A DNA stretch of 64,000 nucleotides from Amphiura filiformis. Lineage: Eukaryota; Echinodermata; Ophiuroidea; Amphilepidida; Amphiuridae. The stretch is taken from the NCBI RefSeq assembly GCF_039555335.1, contig NC_092628.1, positions 78,556,713 to 78,620,712 on the forward strand, in the 5' to 3' direction. Made by a program: the position numbers and the translations under genes. Position 1 is the stretch's first letter. The number at the start of each line of letters is the position of its first letter. This document shows, in pieces, positions 11,454 through 23,545 of this stretch. Below the pieces are notes generated by a model. It saw only the letters and a program-made list of their open reading frames with translations. It made no database searches and was not told the DNA's origin.

Positions 11454-13414
11454 TAGTCCATACAGGACCAACGCAATATTTAGCACCATAATCAACGCCG
11501 TCAGGCGTTGGTCCTTACAAATCCGTTCGCTACCCCCAGCAGTGCACCCTCATTATAATAAACAGTGACCAAAACCAAACCAGTCGATAAGTTACGTCAT
11601 GAATCCAAATATGGAAATTAGCCCCGCCCATCATTCGGGCCATCATTCAACCGCATCTATTACATAACTGGGACCCTCAAGTCATCTCAAGTACTTGGTA
11701 TCCCAATCGATTGATTTTGATAATGCAATCAAAGCAATACAAACTTTTGAGGTCGCTTATACCAGTGCATGGAAATAGTAGATATCTATATTTCCATGAC
11801 CAGTGTAAATCGGGCTGGTATGAATTAAATGAAAGTTTTTTGTTGCTATATCAGTGTAGAGATAATGTAGGCCTATTCAGTGTTAACAAAAAGTCATTTG
11901 TATGATTCTAGGTTTGTTTTCTTTTTATTTTATTTAATATTGTCACATTTGTCGATAGGCCTAACCGTGATACCATTAAAAAAAAGCTAAAAGAACATCA
12001 ATTCTACACACCGTTTATTTGGAAGTGAACTTTGATTTAAATTAAAGTCATATTGTACGATCTTAAAATATGACTTTGGTTAAAAAATTTTAAACCTGGT
12101 TTTATGGCATATTTGTAATGTAGGGCCTATACACATGTTACAACTTGCATCTAAATGGAATCAGCCAAATTTGTTGTGTTTGTAGGTAAACAGAGCAATT
12201 AAGTTCGACATAAAGTCATAATTCAAGAATTATGGCTTTATGTCCTCCTATAGAACTGCGTGTTAAACGGCCGAAATAACAAGCAGTGTTTACCTCGTTA
12301 TTTCAGTTCAAAATGGACAAAAACCATTCCCGATAATTAGGGCCTATTACTGGTATTATTTCAGCATTTTGAATATATAATGACACATTTAAAATTTGAA
12401 GAAACCGTACATTAAGCCTTTAACACCTAACTGGAAATAACAGAATGAGTAAAATAAAATAAAAAGGCGATACAACTCGCAAGTAGGCCTACTGTTGAAT
12501 GTGTTGATATTTCAAATGCATGTGAAAAAAAGGAACGGAAAAATCACAGTATATTTCTTTAATCCCGAAGGCATGAAAGGGCATGTGATTACTATTTGAA
12601 TTTAGGGTTTTGATTTAAACTATTTTAATATCAAATCTTTAAAAAACAACATGGTCTTCTCGTTTTAACCAAGGGGCATGGGATTCACCACTTTAAACTA
12701 CGTCATTCACGGACGGAGCTGAGGCAACGGCTCTCCGCTCCGTTGATAGTAATACTTTCCTGGTCTTTGCTTTATTTCAAAGTTACAAACAAGAAAAAGA
12801 CAAGACAAGACAAAATTTAAAAAAGTGCACTGCTTTCATCGTTTTTCAATTTTTGGCAGCCGTCTGTTTGTATGAGGCGAGGTCCAAAAGAGGAACACTG
12901 CAAAATCTAAATGTTTATAGGCCTAATTTGCCATTATTTGGTAGAGATACAGTACTTAAAGAGCTAAGGGAACGTTCATAAATACTTGGGGGCTGGAAAA
13001 TTTTGATTTCGGTATGTCAAAACTTTTTTGACCCCCCTACATATGTTAAACTTTTAGAACCACTTTTTTTTATAGATTCAAAATTTTTGGATCCCTTTTT
13101 TTAAAAAGCACCCGTTTTAGGCCTACTTATGAATTCCAAGGGGTCATAGGTCAAAAGGTCGCAGAAAAATGTTATGATTGACGTTTTTGATCCAAACATC
13201 CATCTTAGTAAACTGATACACTTTGCAAGATGCATATGTCAATTTTCAAAAAAAATTCCCATATGAAAATTTGTTCTTTTGGTCAAAACTGAACAAAAAT
13301 CACCAAAAAATGCCATTTTTACCCATAAATTAAATGTATTAAATTAAGCGATGGTCTTTTTTTGCCCTATTCCAGGGTCCTAAAATAATGGAGAAAATTT
13401 GAACATCATTAAAT

Positions 13415-13811
13415 GAAGAGTTTGGATCCAAAAGGCATTAAGTCCAAAGACTGTTTTGTGGGATTTTTATTTGAAAATATTGAGTAGCAGTAACCTTGCC
13501 ACTCTAATAACATTGGCGTAGTAGAATATATAGTTATAACAATTTTGGCGAATAATTGCAAATCCTTTAACTTCCCACGTGCGAAGAAGAAAAAAGGCAT
13601 CAAGTGCAATGGCAGCCATTTTAAAACCTTGGATTTGACAATTTTTGGGGACAAATCTATTATCGAAAGAGAATAAGCATGATAAGCCAGATGTGCAAAC
13701 ATATCCATTCCAATCGTTAAATGTCATTTAAACTTTAGAATGTAAAAATATTCCAGCAAAATGTTACACAAGGCAGCTATTGAACTAATGCCTTTTGGAA
13801 ACAAACTCTTC
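13415..13811. mobile_element. MITE with GAAGAGTTTG ends, nested
   Basis: The left end GAAGAGTTTGGATCCAAAAG is matched in inverted orientation by the right end, which closes CCTTTTGGAAACAAACTCTTC-like at 13790-13811. The element lies inside the hAT-like element. Its small minus ORFs are not credible genes. Confidence 0.6.
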
Positions 13812-13887
13812 AAATATTGTGTTAGTAAAGAAAGTGAATAGGGCTACTTCACTTTAATAGAAATTGGACTAAACTACAAATCAAGTA

Positions 13888-14096
13888 TTAGAATGAAAGT
13901 TCATCTGTGTTGGTAGTAAACATAATTTAGAGGTTTAAACCTTTGATCTCAACACAAAAATTTTGCGTACCTGGAATTTTCAGTCGACACTTGGCAATTG
14001 GGTTGCCAGTCTGCTGATGAAAGTCGAAGTGTCGACTGAAAATTCCAGGTACGCAAAATTTTTGTGTTGAGATCAAAGGTTTAAACCTCTAAATTA
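13888..14096. mobile_element. Foldback insertion with 71-bp arms and 13-bp direct repeats
   Basis: The arms at 13922-13992 and 14027-14097 are essentially perfect reverse complements, with a loop of about 34 nt. TACAAATCAAGTA occurs at 13875-13887 and 14097-14109. A 34-nt spacer separates the left direct repeat from the left arm, whereas the right arm abuts its direct repeat. Confidence 0.7.
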
Positions 14097-14442
14097 TACA
14101 AATCAAGTAAATGACTACATTTTATGGCGATGTCGACATTTTAAAGAAAATTAACACAAATTGGTGCTGACTGGAAAATAAAGCTCTTCCCATATCTTGT
14201 CGTTATTCCTGTAGTTTATTCGAAGCATGCAAAATAGCGGCGTCATCCATTTTTATATTATTGTAAAACAAATAATAATAACTGAGGCCTAATGATAAAA
14301 TGAAACGATGGCCACCCCCCAAAAAAAACCTGTATAATGTGCGCAACCTACAAAGTGAAGAACTTGAAAAAGAACATTTCAGCCCGAATCACGGGTCAAA
14401 TAATCGCCAAGTATCTTCTTAACCATTGATTTATATGGGACA

Positions 14443-14667
14443 GGAATAGAGGTTATCCATGTTCTATAAGCTGCATGTCCTATCAACGACTGCTATACCT
14501 TGTTTAGGACATTCTGCATGTGCAACCATGGCTGTTTCAAAATAGCCCGCCAAAGTCATGCAGGCAACTCCGAGGTCGTGCATTGAATTAGTTTGAATGA
14601 GGAATACTACGGGAACCAGTGCCTTTTGTTAGAAGTCACACATGAGTGAAGTGGATAACCTCTATTA
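14443..14667. mobile_element. Short MITE with AATAGAGGTTATCCA ends
   Basis: GGAATAGAGGTTATCCA (14443) and TGGATAACCTCTATT (to 14666) are inverted ends around about 190 bp of non-coding DNA. Confidence 0.5.
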
Positions 14668-15076
14668 TCAAAAGTCCCGGGGAAAATCTTCAATAGTTGC
14701 CCAATTGCCTACCACCTCGCGGGGTTAGTAACCCTGTGAAGAAGTAAAATCAGATCAATGCTCATTCACGTGGATGATGAACATTGATCGCGATTGAAGA
14801 GGACATAGATAAATTGAATAAATGAATGAATGGGCATGATTATCGATATTGTTACGCAATAGTGGTGTTAGATCCAAAGCTGGAAGCTAGTAGTTGGCAG
14901 GTGGAAGGCAAGTCTAATCTGATTGGCTAAATATCCTCAGTAGCTGTCAGTAGGCGTGGTTAGTCAGTTTGACATTTCCCTTGACTTTCCAAGGGAGGAT
15001 ATGTCGGATCTATAAGGACCAACGCCTGACGGCGTTGATTATAGTACTAAATATTGCGTTGGTCCTGTATGGACTA

Positions 15077-15135
15077 GTATCAGCAGTAGATAGCTACTTC
15101 ATCAATAGCGGCCTACAAGTATCATCAGTTCCTAA
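15077..15135 (-). repeat. Last units of the copy-1 minisatellite
   Basis: Two reverse-orientation units (GTAGATAGCTACTTCATCAA) follow the hAT-like element. They show that it split a continuous array. Confidence 0.8.
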
Positions 15136-16104
15136 GATAAACTGGGCCCGTGAAACGACCAAAACTATGGATAAAGTAAACATGATATTGAAGTAGGCTA
15201 GTATAATAAACGTCCTTTTGCTATAACTATTTGGTCGCAACAGCTCGGCATGCCTTAGGGTACATAACACAAAATAGCTTTCCATAGACTTTACGTGCAA
15301 AATAGGGGTCGCGTTTTAGGCCATAAGTCGAGTTACCTCTTACTTTGAAAGAATTATATATTTGATATCATCTTAATCAGAATAAAATTCTGCATAACAT
15401 ATCTGAAAATGACACAACATTTTAGGTCTACTTTTTGAGAAAATTAGCGTTATATAAAATGACCAGATTTTCCCGTGTTTGACCCCGTGTGTTCATGCGC
15501 CCATATCGTAAACATCACTCAAATGTTCGCATTTTATTTTAAAATTGGCAGAGATCACATTTACAAACTCTAGTAAAACACGATTTTTAACACTAAAATT
15601 GTTAATATTGTACCGATTTTCCACAATTTTTATGCAAAGTTGGGACTATAGGCGTGATAAACTTTTACCGGAAACCGCTTCACAGGCGGATTTAGTGGTA
15701 TGAACCCTTTAATGCAAGGTAATGCGAGCGCGTAAAGTCAGTGCGTGAACGCGCCACGCAAGCGTTTGAAGTCATGTTGCTGTGGTGTTAGCGTTTGTAA
15801 AGCGCACACGCGTATTACGCGTCACCATAACCACCGTGTTTATCTCTGCAAGTTACGCATACTTTATTTCTCGATGCAAACCAGAAGGAGTGTAGTGAGA
15901 ATTGCTTACAGAGAGATTCATGGATTACGAAAAAGTTGAAGAGTTTAAGAAGTTTTATTTGATCAAATTTTAATCATCATGCTGGTTTCAATGCTAACGA
16001 TCCTGTCGTTTGTTGGTGATATCTGGGTCGAAGTCATAGAAAGATACCAAAGGTAAGCGTGCGTTTTCATATCGTGTATTATTTACTCCAGCTCCACTTT
16101 TACC
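15136..16104. other. Stretch without recognised gene
   Basis: AT-rich sequence. Around 15720-15830 it becomes CpG-richer (ACGCGTATTACGCGTC). A 64-codon ORF at 15745-15939 shows no domain. Confidence 0.5.
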
Positions 16105-16163
16105 CATTATTATGTTTTGATGGATCCAAGTTGTGATAATATTGGATCCAAAACATAATAATG
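16105..16163. repeat. Short inverted repeat
   Basis: TTATTATGTTTTGATGGATC pairs with GGATCCAAAACATAATAA around a loop of about 12 nt. It directly adjoins the next hairpin. Confidence 0.6.
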
Positions 16164-16306
16164 ATAAAATTGGATGCTTTACGCCCAATATTTATTGGTC
16201 TCGCTATGAGTTGTAAAATATTGGACTCGACTACGTCTCGTCCAATATTTTAAAACTCATAGCTCTACCAATAAATATGGGCTCAACCAATCCAATTTTA
16301 TATCAT
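16161..16306. mobile_element. Foldback MITE
   Basis: The left arm (GATAAAATTGGATGC...CCAATATTTATTGGT) pairs over about 65 bp with the right arm ending TCCAATTTTATATCAT. The loop lies near 16226-16238. No ORF. Confidence 0.6.
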
Positions 16307-16503
16307 AATTGTATCAGATAGAGCGAAGGGGCGTTAATGTTGGACTAATAGACCGATTTGTTTTATTTGGTCTATTAATGTCACTTGGTTCAATTCTCAT
16401 TTCGCCCAATTATACTTCATCGTCTTCACTTTAAGTCAAGTGTTGAAACAAAATTACTTGATCTAAAATCACACTTGGGCCAATAATATTCCCACCTAGT
16501 CCA

Positions 16504-16721
16504 CTGCACAAACTTTGGTGTTAAAAGTAACTCGGGTTGGAGTCAAAAGAGGACCGCACGTCAAGTGTTTTAACACTTTTGGTGTTATTGTTATACCTTC
16601 CAGGTGTCAAAAATGACAACAAGAGTGTAAAAATAACATCCAAAAAAGAAAATAACACCCCTTGGGTTCGGTCCTATATTGACTCCAACAGGTGCTACTT
16701 TTAACACTCAAGTTTTTGCAG
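16504..16721. mobile_element. MITE with ~50-bp TIRs
   Basis: The left end CTGCACAAACTTTGGTGTTA matches the inverted right end TTAACACTCAAGTTTTTGCAG-like over about 50 bp. GTTGGAGTCAA and AGGACC are conserved in both arms. Confidence 0.65.
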
Positions 16722-16730
16722 GGAATGAAC

Positions 16731-16965
16731 CCCGGCAAACACGAACAAATGCTCTTAAATGTTCTTAATTATTGTTTATTCAAAGCGTTTTAATAACAAA
16801 TGTCGGGATATATAAAAGATCATGTTTTAAAACATTAGGCAGGTCCCCATTGTAAAATAATTTTTTTGTCAACAGTTGAATAACATTCTCTTGTTTTGCA
16901 TCATGTTTTCAAAAATGTTTTATGAATGAAAACGTTTTTATACCCTTTTTTATAACCCGACATTA
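16731..16965. mobile_element. Degenerate CCCAGCAAACA-family MITE fragment
   Basis: It begins CCCGGCAAACACGAAC and contains ATAACCCGACATT and repeated ACGTTTT/ATGTTTT segments, as in 26122-26814. No right terminus is found. Confidence 0.4.
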
Positions 16966-17169
16966 TGCTTTTGCAAAATCGATACTGAAGTAGGCCTATT
17001 CAACTTTATGGTTAACATCAACTTTTGAAAGCAGTTTTTATTCATCTACCATGTCTGTATAATTTATAGTTAAAGGCCTAAATCAAGATATTTGTAGCTC
17101 GTAGAGTCGCTAAAGTAGCAGTGTCGTGTAATAAAATGTTATACTGCACGAGCCAAAGAAGGAAACAGA
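16966..17169. other. Left flank of duplication copy 2
   Basis: Unique AT-rich sequence up to the breakpoint at 17170. No upstream exon for copy 2 can be identified here. Confidence 0.4.
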
Positions 17170-17234
17170 CCAGGCACCGTAATTGATTTATATGATAAGG
17201 CAACTGGTTATTATTAACTTTGGTTATTTCACAG

Positions 17235-20200
17235 GAGATACTCCCGCAAGCAACACGGCTACATTCATGACATGCTGAATGGGTCATTTGGGATAACACC
17301 TATTGCAAGAAAAATCTCAACAGTACGTCCCGCGAATCTTTCGGACATTAAAGGACTGAGATCATCGTCGTTGTCACTGTCTGGATTTTCGTCATCAGCC
17401 AAAGGCCCTGGATACGTGCTGAAAGGTCGTTTCGGCATAAAGTCCGCAGCAAGAAAAACCACAAAAGCAAATCATGCTAAAGCGAGTCTGTCGGATATCT
17501 ACGGACTGAAATCGTCGTCGCTGTCACTGTCGGCTTCTTTGCCCTCAACACCAGAGCAAGATTGTGTCCTGAAAGGTAGATTCGGCGTGGAACCCGCCAG
17601 ACGAAAAGTCTTCAAAGCAAGTCCAGCTAAAGCGAGTCTGTCGGATATCTACGGACTGAAATCGTCGTCGCTGTCACTGTCGGCTTCTTTGCCCTCAACA
17701 CCCGAGCAAAAAATTGTGTCCTGAAAGGTAGATTCGGCGTGGAACCCGCCAGACGAAAAGTCTTCCAAGCAAGTCCAGCTAAAGCGAGTCTGTCGGATAT
17801 CTACGGACTGAAATCGTCGTCGCTGTCACTGTCGGCTTCTTTGCCCTCAACACCCGAGCAAGATTGTGTCCTGAAAGGTAGATTCGGCGTGGAACCCGCC
17901 AGACGAAAAGTCTTCAAAGCAAGTCCAGCTAAAGCGAGTCTGTCGGATATCTACGGACTGAAATCGTCGTCGCTGTCACTGTCGGCTTCTTTGCCCTCAA
18001 CACCCGAGCAAAATTGTGTCCTGAAAGGTAGATTCGGCGTGGAACCCGCCAGACGAAAAGTCTTCCAAGCAAGTCCAGCTAAAGCGAGTCTGTCGGATAT
18101 CTACAGACTGAAATCGTCGTCGCTGTCACTGTCGGCTTCTTTGCCCTCAACACCCAAGCAAGATTGTGTCCTGAAAGGTAGATTCGGCGTGGAACCCGCC
18201 AGACGAAAAGTCTTCCAAGCAAGTCCAGCTAAAGCGAGTCTGTCGGATATCTACGGACTGAAATCGTCGTCGCTGTCACTGTCGGCTTCTTTGCCCTCAA
18301 CACCCGAGCAAAATTGTGTCCTGAAAGGTAGATTCGGCGTGGAACCCGCCAGACACGTAAAGGTCATCCAAGCAAGTCCAGCTAAAGCGAGTCTGTCGGA
18401 TATCTACGGACTGAAATCGTCGTCGCTGTCACTGTCGGCTTCTTTGCCCTCAACACCCAAGCAAGATTGTGTCCTGAAAGGTAGATTCGGCGTGGAACCC
18501 GCCAGACGACAAGTCTTCCAAGCAAGTCCAGCTAAAGCGAGTCTGTCGGATATCTACGGACTGAAATCGTCGTCGCTGTCACTGTCGGCTTCTTTGCCCT
18601 CAACACCCGAGCAAAATTGTGTCCTGAAAGGTAGATTCGGCGTGGAACCCGCCAGACGAAAAGTCTTCCAAGCAAGTCCAGCTAAAGCGAGTCTGTCGGA
18701 TATCTACGGACTGAAATCGTCGTCGCTGTCACTGTCGGCTTCTTTGCCCTCAACACCCAAGCAAGATTGTGTCCTGAAAGGTAGATTCGACGTGGAACCC
18801 GCCAGACGAAAAGTCTTCCAAGCAAGTCCAGCTAAAGCGAGTCTGTCGGATATCTACGGACTGAAATCGTCGTCGCTGTCACTGTCGGCTTCTTTGCCCT
18901 CAACACCCGAGCAAAATTGTGTCCTGAAAGGTAGATTCGGCGTGGAACCCGCCAGACGAAAAGTCTTCCAAGCAAGTCCAGCTAAAGCGAGTCTGTCGGA
19001 TATCTACGGACTGAAATCGTCGTCGCTGTCACTGTCGGCTTCTTTGCCCTCAACACCCAAGCAAGATTGTGTCCTGAAAGGTAGATTCGGCGTGGAACCC
19101 GCCAGACGAAAAGTCTTCCAAGCAAGTCCAGCTAAAGCGAGTCTGTCGGATATCTACGGACTGAAATCATCGTCGCTGTCACTGTCGGCTTCTTTGCCCT
19201 CAACACCCAAGCAAGATTATGTCCTGAAAGGTAGAGTCGGCATGGAACCTGCTAAACGCAAAATCTTCCAAGCAAGTCCAGCTAAAGCGAGTCTATCGGA
19301 TATCTACGGACTGAAATCATCGTCGCTGCAACTATCTGATTTGCCGTCATCACGCAAGCGAGTTGCATTGCCCTGAAAGGTAGATTCGGTATAAAGCCAG
19401 CTGCAAGAAAAATCACCAAAGCAAGCCCGGTTGCCCTCAAAAATAGATACGGCAGAAAGCCAGCTGCAACAAATTTCACCAAAGCAAGTCCCGCTAAAGC
19501 GAGTCTGCACGATATCTACAGAATGAAATCATCGTCGCAGCCACTGTCTGGGTTTTCGTCAAAACCAAAGCGAGTTACCATGAAAGGTAGAATCCGCATA
19601 AAGTCAGCTGCAATACTAACCAACAAAGGCAAACCAAGTCCAGCTAAAACAAGTCTGTCGGATATCTCCGGACTGAAATCATCGTCGCTGCAACTATCTG
19701 ATTTGCCGTCATCACGCAAGCGAGTTGCCCTGAAAAGTAGATTCGGCATAAAGCCAGCTGCAAGAAAAATCACCAAAGCAAATCCGGTTGCCTTCAAAAA
19801 TAGATACGGCAGAAAGCTAGCTGCAAGAAAGATCACCAAAGCAGGTTCTCCTAAAGCGAGTCTGCAAGATATATACAGAGTGAAATCATCGTCGCTATCT
19901 GGTTTTTCGTCATCACACAAGCGAGTTGCTCTGAAAGGTAGATTCGGCAAAAAATCAGCTGCAAGAAAAATCACCAAAGCAAGCCCCGCTAAACCAGTGG
20001 ATACTTACGGACTGAAACCATCGTCGCTGCCACTATCTGGTTGTTTGTCACAACGCAAGCGAGTTGCCCTGAAAGGCATATCCGGCATAAAACCCGCTGC
20101 AAGAAAAATCACCAAAGCGAGTACTGATGAAGCGAACCTGCCCGATTTCTGCGGACTGAACTCATCGTTGGTGTCACTGCCTGCTTTTTCGGCGTCACAA

Positions 20201-20653
20201 AATGATCTCGTTGCCTTGAAAGATATTTTCGGCACCAAACATGATCAACCAGCTAAAGAACCATTACACGTTGAGAACAACCGGCAAACCGATATCAACA
20301 TCAAATCTCCAACAGACCTGTCAGATGTCGTCAAGGAGGAAACCCCTCGGGAGATACTGAGTGTTGATGAGAAAGTTGAGTGGAAAGCTGTGACACACTT
20401 TAACAAGGAGCCAGCAAAATACGTATTTCAGTCAAAACATCAAGAGGATTCACTAGAAAGCCAGAGCACTTGCAGAGCACCTCACCATAGTCTCAAAAGC
20501 AAAGAATTATCTCAGATGTATCAGATTAGTCAGGAAGACATGAGTGAACTAAATCATCGAATAATTTTTCATTTGGTTTTGGTTTTTATTATCGCGTTCT
20601 TTTTCTATTACTTTTATTGGGTGTTTATGTTTTTGAGGCCATCTTTTATTTAA
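17235..20653 (+). pseudogene. Repeat-protein gene copy 2, two frameshifts, intact C-terminal anchor
   Basis: Paralogue of 89-4022 with the same acceptor (AG at 17233-17234) and the same open frame behind it; an in-frame ATG lies at 17272. The frame breaks near 17708-17713, where two extra A residues lead to TGA, and near 19361-19372, where a 5-bp insertion leads to another TGA. The three frames are 17272-17724, 17739-19376 and one ending at TAA 20651-20653, and together they cover the whole protein. About 13 units of 50 residues carry copy-specific EPARRKVFQ. The C-terminus HLVLVFIIAFFFYYFYWVF is a convincing single membrane segment with a short LRPSFI tail, so this copy shows the ancestral anchor. 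It could be a recent pseudogene, or homopolymer/repeat assembly errors could have broken a working gene; the sequence alone cannot decide. Confidence 0.65.
17475..19330 (+). repeat. 150-bp tandem array in copy 2 with 300-bp dimer pattern
   Basis: The units alternate between PEQNC and PKQDC versions over most of 18000-19080, so the effective repeat is a 300-bp dimer. One unit (near 18350) has an extra codon. Confidence 0.85.
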
Positions 20654-20801
20654 TATCGGTAAATAGTTTTCTAATTTTGATTGGATGGGTTCGGGGTTCT
20701 TATACATGTTAATGAATTAAAAATAAAATCTGCTAATTGTTATTTACACAACGTGGGAGGGTAAAATCGATTATTTTAAATACACAAAATGCATAGATAT
20801 G

Positions 20802-20807
20802 AATAAA
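20802..20807 (+). terminator. Polyadenylation signal AATAAA, copy 2
   Basis: It matches the position of the copy 1 signal within the conserved 3' UTR. Confidence 0.5.
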
Positions 20808-21006
20808 GAAAAAACATATCATTATCATTGTATTCGTGTGTAATTTTTTTTAAATCGACAGTGGCTGATAAACGTTGGTATTGATAAACCAGGTCTACTA
20901 ATCCAGTGGCGGCACCGGGATATTTCATACAGGCTGTATCAATATGTTTGGTACTCATCCGTTTTTAGTGTTTGTTGACAAGCCTATTCTTCAATATGCA
21001 ACATTG

Positions 21007-21396
21007 AATCATCTTCAAATGCCCATGATTTATAGTTTTGTGACCTTTCATAACATTAATCTATAAATAAGGTAGCTCCTATGCTGCATGCACTTTGTTG
21101 TGGTAATATTGTCCATTTTCACTGGAAACTGATGGGTCCAATCATTTTGATACACACTGTATAAAGGGGCGATTTCCCTTTTGGGGGGGGTCCGAAAATC
21201 TGGCTATAATTAGTTGGTCTAAAATCGGAAATTTTCCTGTATTTCTTTTTTGAATGGGTAAGGTGAAAGGGTTCAAAGCCCAAGATTGAGGAAATGCTCA
21301 CCCATCATGCCCTCATCTCTCCCTGGCCCCGCCATCTGCTACCCAATGCTGGTTGACATCAATGAAGTACCCTGATATTAGTAGAAATATAACAAA
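21007..21396 (+). repeat. Downstream block of the segmental duplication, copy 2
   Basis: It aligns with 7672-8050 and ends at ATATAACAAAT, where the copies diverge. Confidence 0.8.
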
Positions 21397-22028
21397 TTAC
21401 GTTTTGGCAGGGTGTGTCGCTGGAACTCTGAAACCCCTACCCGTTTTGACTACCATCTTATTTCTCAAATCGGGACCCATGTTTGATTTTTTACGTAAAA
21501 AACCGCTGATTAGACAGTTTTTGACAATTTTTTCTCAAATCAAGAACCTGCATGTTTAAGGATTGTTTTCTCAAATCGGGACCCATGTTTAGGGATTTGA
21601 TGCAGTTGCCACTTTAGTTTGGACTCCCAAACTTACAACTAGGAAAAATTCCCGGGAACTGGGCTAAAACTACCCGTAGTAACCTACACGTCCCTAAGGT
21701 ACCTATTCAGAATCATTACCATAATTATACAGTTCATTTTAAATATGCATGACAAATAATTCCTTGGTTTAAAACGTCACTATTTAACTTGTTGTAACTT
21801 GTAATTGGCGGCAATAATTTGATATTTGTCCCAGCTTATAATTTCCCGTTTCAAAGCTCTAAAAAGTTTTGGCCGGTAACTTTTCATCCGGGCCTGCAAC
21901 TTTCAGAGGCATATTTCGAACACTGCCCATAATCTGGGAACCCATCATTCGTCTCTTCCAAGCCCTGTCCTGCTACCACAGAACGCGATAGCGCGCGGAC
22001 GGACGGACGTTCACGCCGTAATTATGAT
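21397..22028. other. ~630-bp segment present only in copy 2
   Basis: In copy 1 the flanks join directly (AACAAATACCTGCTG). The segment starts AATTACG and ends CGTAATT, a 7-bp inverted pair, so an insertion is possible. A part (21408-21545: GAAACCCCTACCC, GACAATTTTTTCTCAAATC) recurs in diverged form at about 37890-37980, so it is dispersed repeat material. No gene is seen. Confidence 0.5.
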
Positions 22029-23455
22029 ACCTGCTGATATTGGTATGGATAAAGTAGCTATCTGATGCTGTTGGTTGGTGTTGTATCTACTGCTGATATT
22101 GGTATTGACGAAGTAGCTGTCTATTGCTGATATTGGTATTGACGAAGTAGCTATCTACTGCTGATATTGGTATTGATAAAGTAGCTATCTACTGCCAATA
22201 TTGGTATTGATGTATCTATCTCCTGCTGATATCAACATTGATAAAGTAGCTGTCTACTGATATGGCTATTGAAGGAATAGATATCTACTGCTGGTATTGG
22301 TATTGGAAACATATTACTGATATTGTGCTTGATGGAGTAGCTATCTATATACTGCTGATATCGGTATGGATAAAGTAGCTATCTATTGCTGTTGGTATTG
22401 TATCTACTCCTGATATTGGTATTGACGAACTACTGCTGATATCGGTATTGATAAAGTATCTATCTACTGCCGATATTGGTATTGATGTAGCTATCTATAC
22501 TGCTGATATTGGTATTGATAAAGTAGTTATCTACTATTGATATGGCTATTGATGAAGTAGCCATCTAGTGCTCATAGTAGCTATCTTCTGGTATTGGTAT
22601 TGATGGTGTTGCTATCTACTACTGATATCTGTATTGATGAAATATATATATATATAACTATTTATATTGCTGATATAGGTATGAATAAAGTATCTACTGC
22701 GGATATTGGTATTGACGAAGTAGCTATCTACTGCTGATATGATGAAGTAGCTGTCTATAATTGCTGTTGGTATTTTATCTACTGCTGATATTCGTATTGA
22801 TGAAGTAGCTATCTACTGCTGATATTGGTATTTATAAAGTAGTTATCTACTGCTGGTATGGCTATTGAGGAGGTAGCTTAAATGAAGTAGCCATCTAGTG
22901 CTCATAGTAGCTATCTTCTGGTATTGGTATTGATGGTGTATAGCTACTGCTGATATCTGTATTGATGAAGTAATTTCTTTTGCTGACGTTTGTATTGATC
23001 AAGTAGCTATCTACTTCTGATGTTGATATTGTATCTACTGATATATGTACTGGTATTGATAAAGTAGCATATGTTGTTGCTGATACTGGTATTGATAAAG
23101 TAGCTATATACTACTGCTAATATGGTGTTGATGAGTAGCGGATATTGGTATTAACAAAGTAGCTATCTACTGCTGATATTGGTATTGATAAAATAGCTAT
23201 CTACTGCCGATATTGGTATTGATGTATCTATCTGCTGCTGATATTAACATTGATAAAGTATCTATCTACTGATATGGCTATTGAAGGAATAGATATCTAC
23301 TGCTGATATTGGTATTGGAGACATATTAATGATATTGATGAAGTAGCTATCTACTGCTGATATTGGTATTGATAAAGTAGCTATCTCCTGCCGATATTGG
23401 TATTAATGTATATCTCCTGCTGATATTGACATTGATAAAGTAGCTATCTACTGAT
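22029..23455 (+). repeat. 34-bp minisatellite, forward orientation (copy 2)
   Basis: Monomers of the type TGATATTGGTATTGATGAAG followed by TAGCTATCTACTGC. The first units are nearly those of 8054-8826, so the duplication reaches into the array. Confidence 0.9.
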
Positions 23456-23545
23456 AATAATAATAATAATAACAGCACTTAATATAGCGCTTTTCCAACC
23501 TGATCAAAGCACTTTACAAAGATACAAAATATAAACAAAAACATA

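Larger units (their letters stand above)
11454..15076. mobile_element. hAT-like non-autonomous element, 3.6 kb, long TIRs, 8-bp TSD
   Basis: Inverted ends of about 72 bp with four mismatches begin TAGTCCATACAGGACCAACG. The 8-bp GTATCAGC lies on both sides (11446-11453 and 15077-15084), and minisatellite on both sides gives the empty site. An 8-bp TSD with TAG-starting ends is typical of hAT transposons. Each TIR is itself palindromic: GGACCAACGC near its outer part and GCGTTGGTCC near its inner part. No transposase ORF is visible; the largest frames (99 and 86 codons near 13409-13727, minus) lie in a nested MITE. Nested insertions occupy 13415-13811, 13888-14096 and 14443-14667. The remaining DNA is AT-rich and featureless. 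Confidence 0.75.
17170..21006 (+). repeat. Segmental duplication, copy 2
   Basis: It aligns with 24-4374. It lacks the 3.3 kb insertion: ATTG (21003-21006) runs directly into the block that in copy 1 starts at 7672. Confidence 0.9.
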
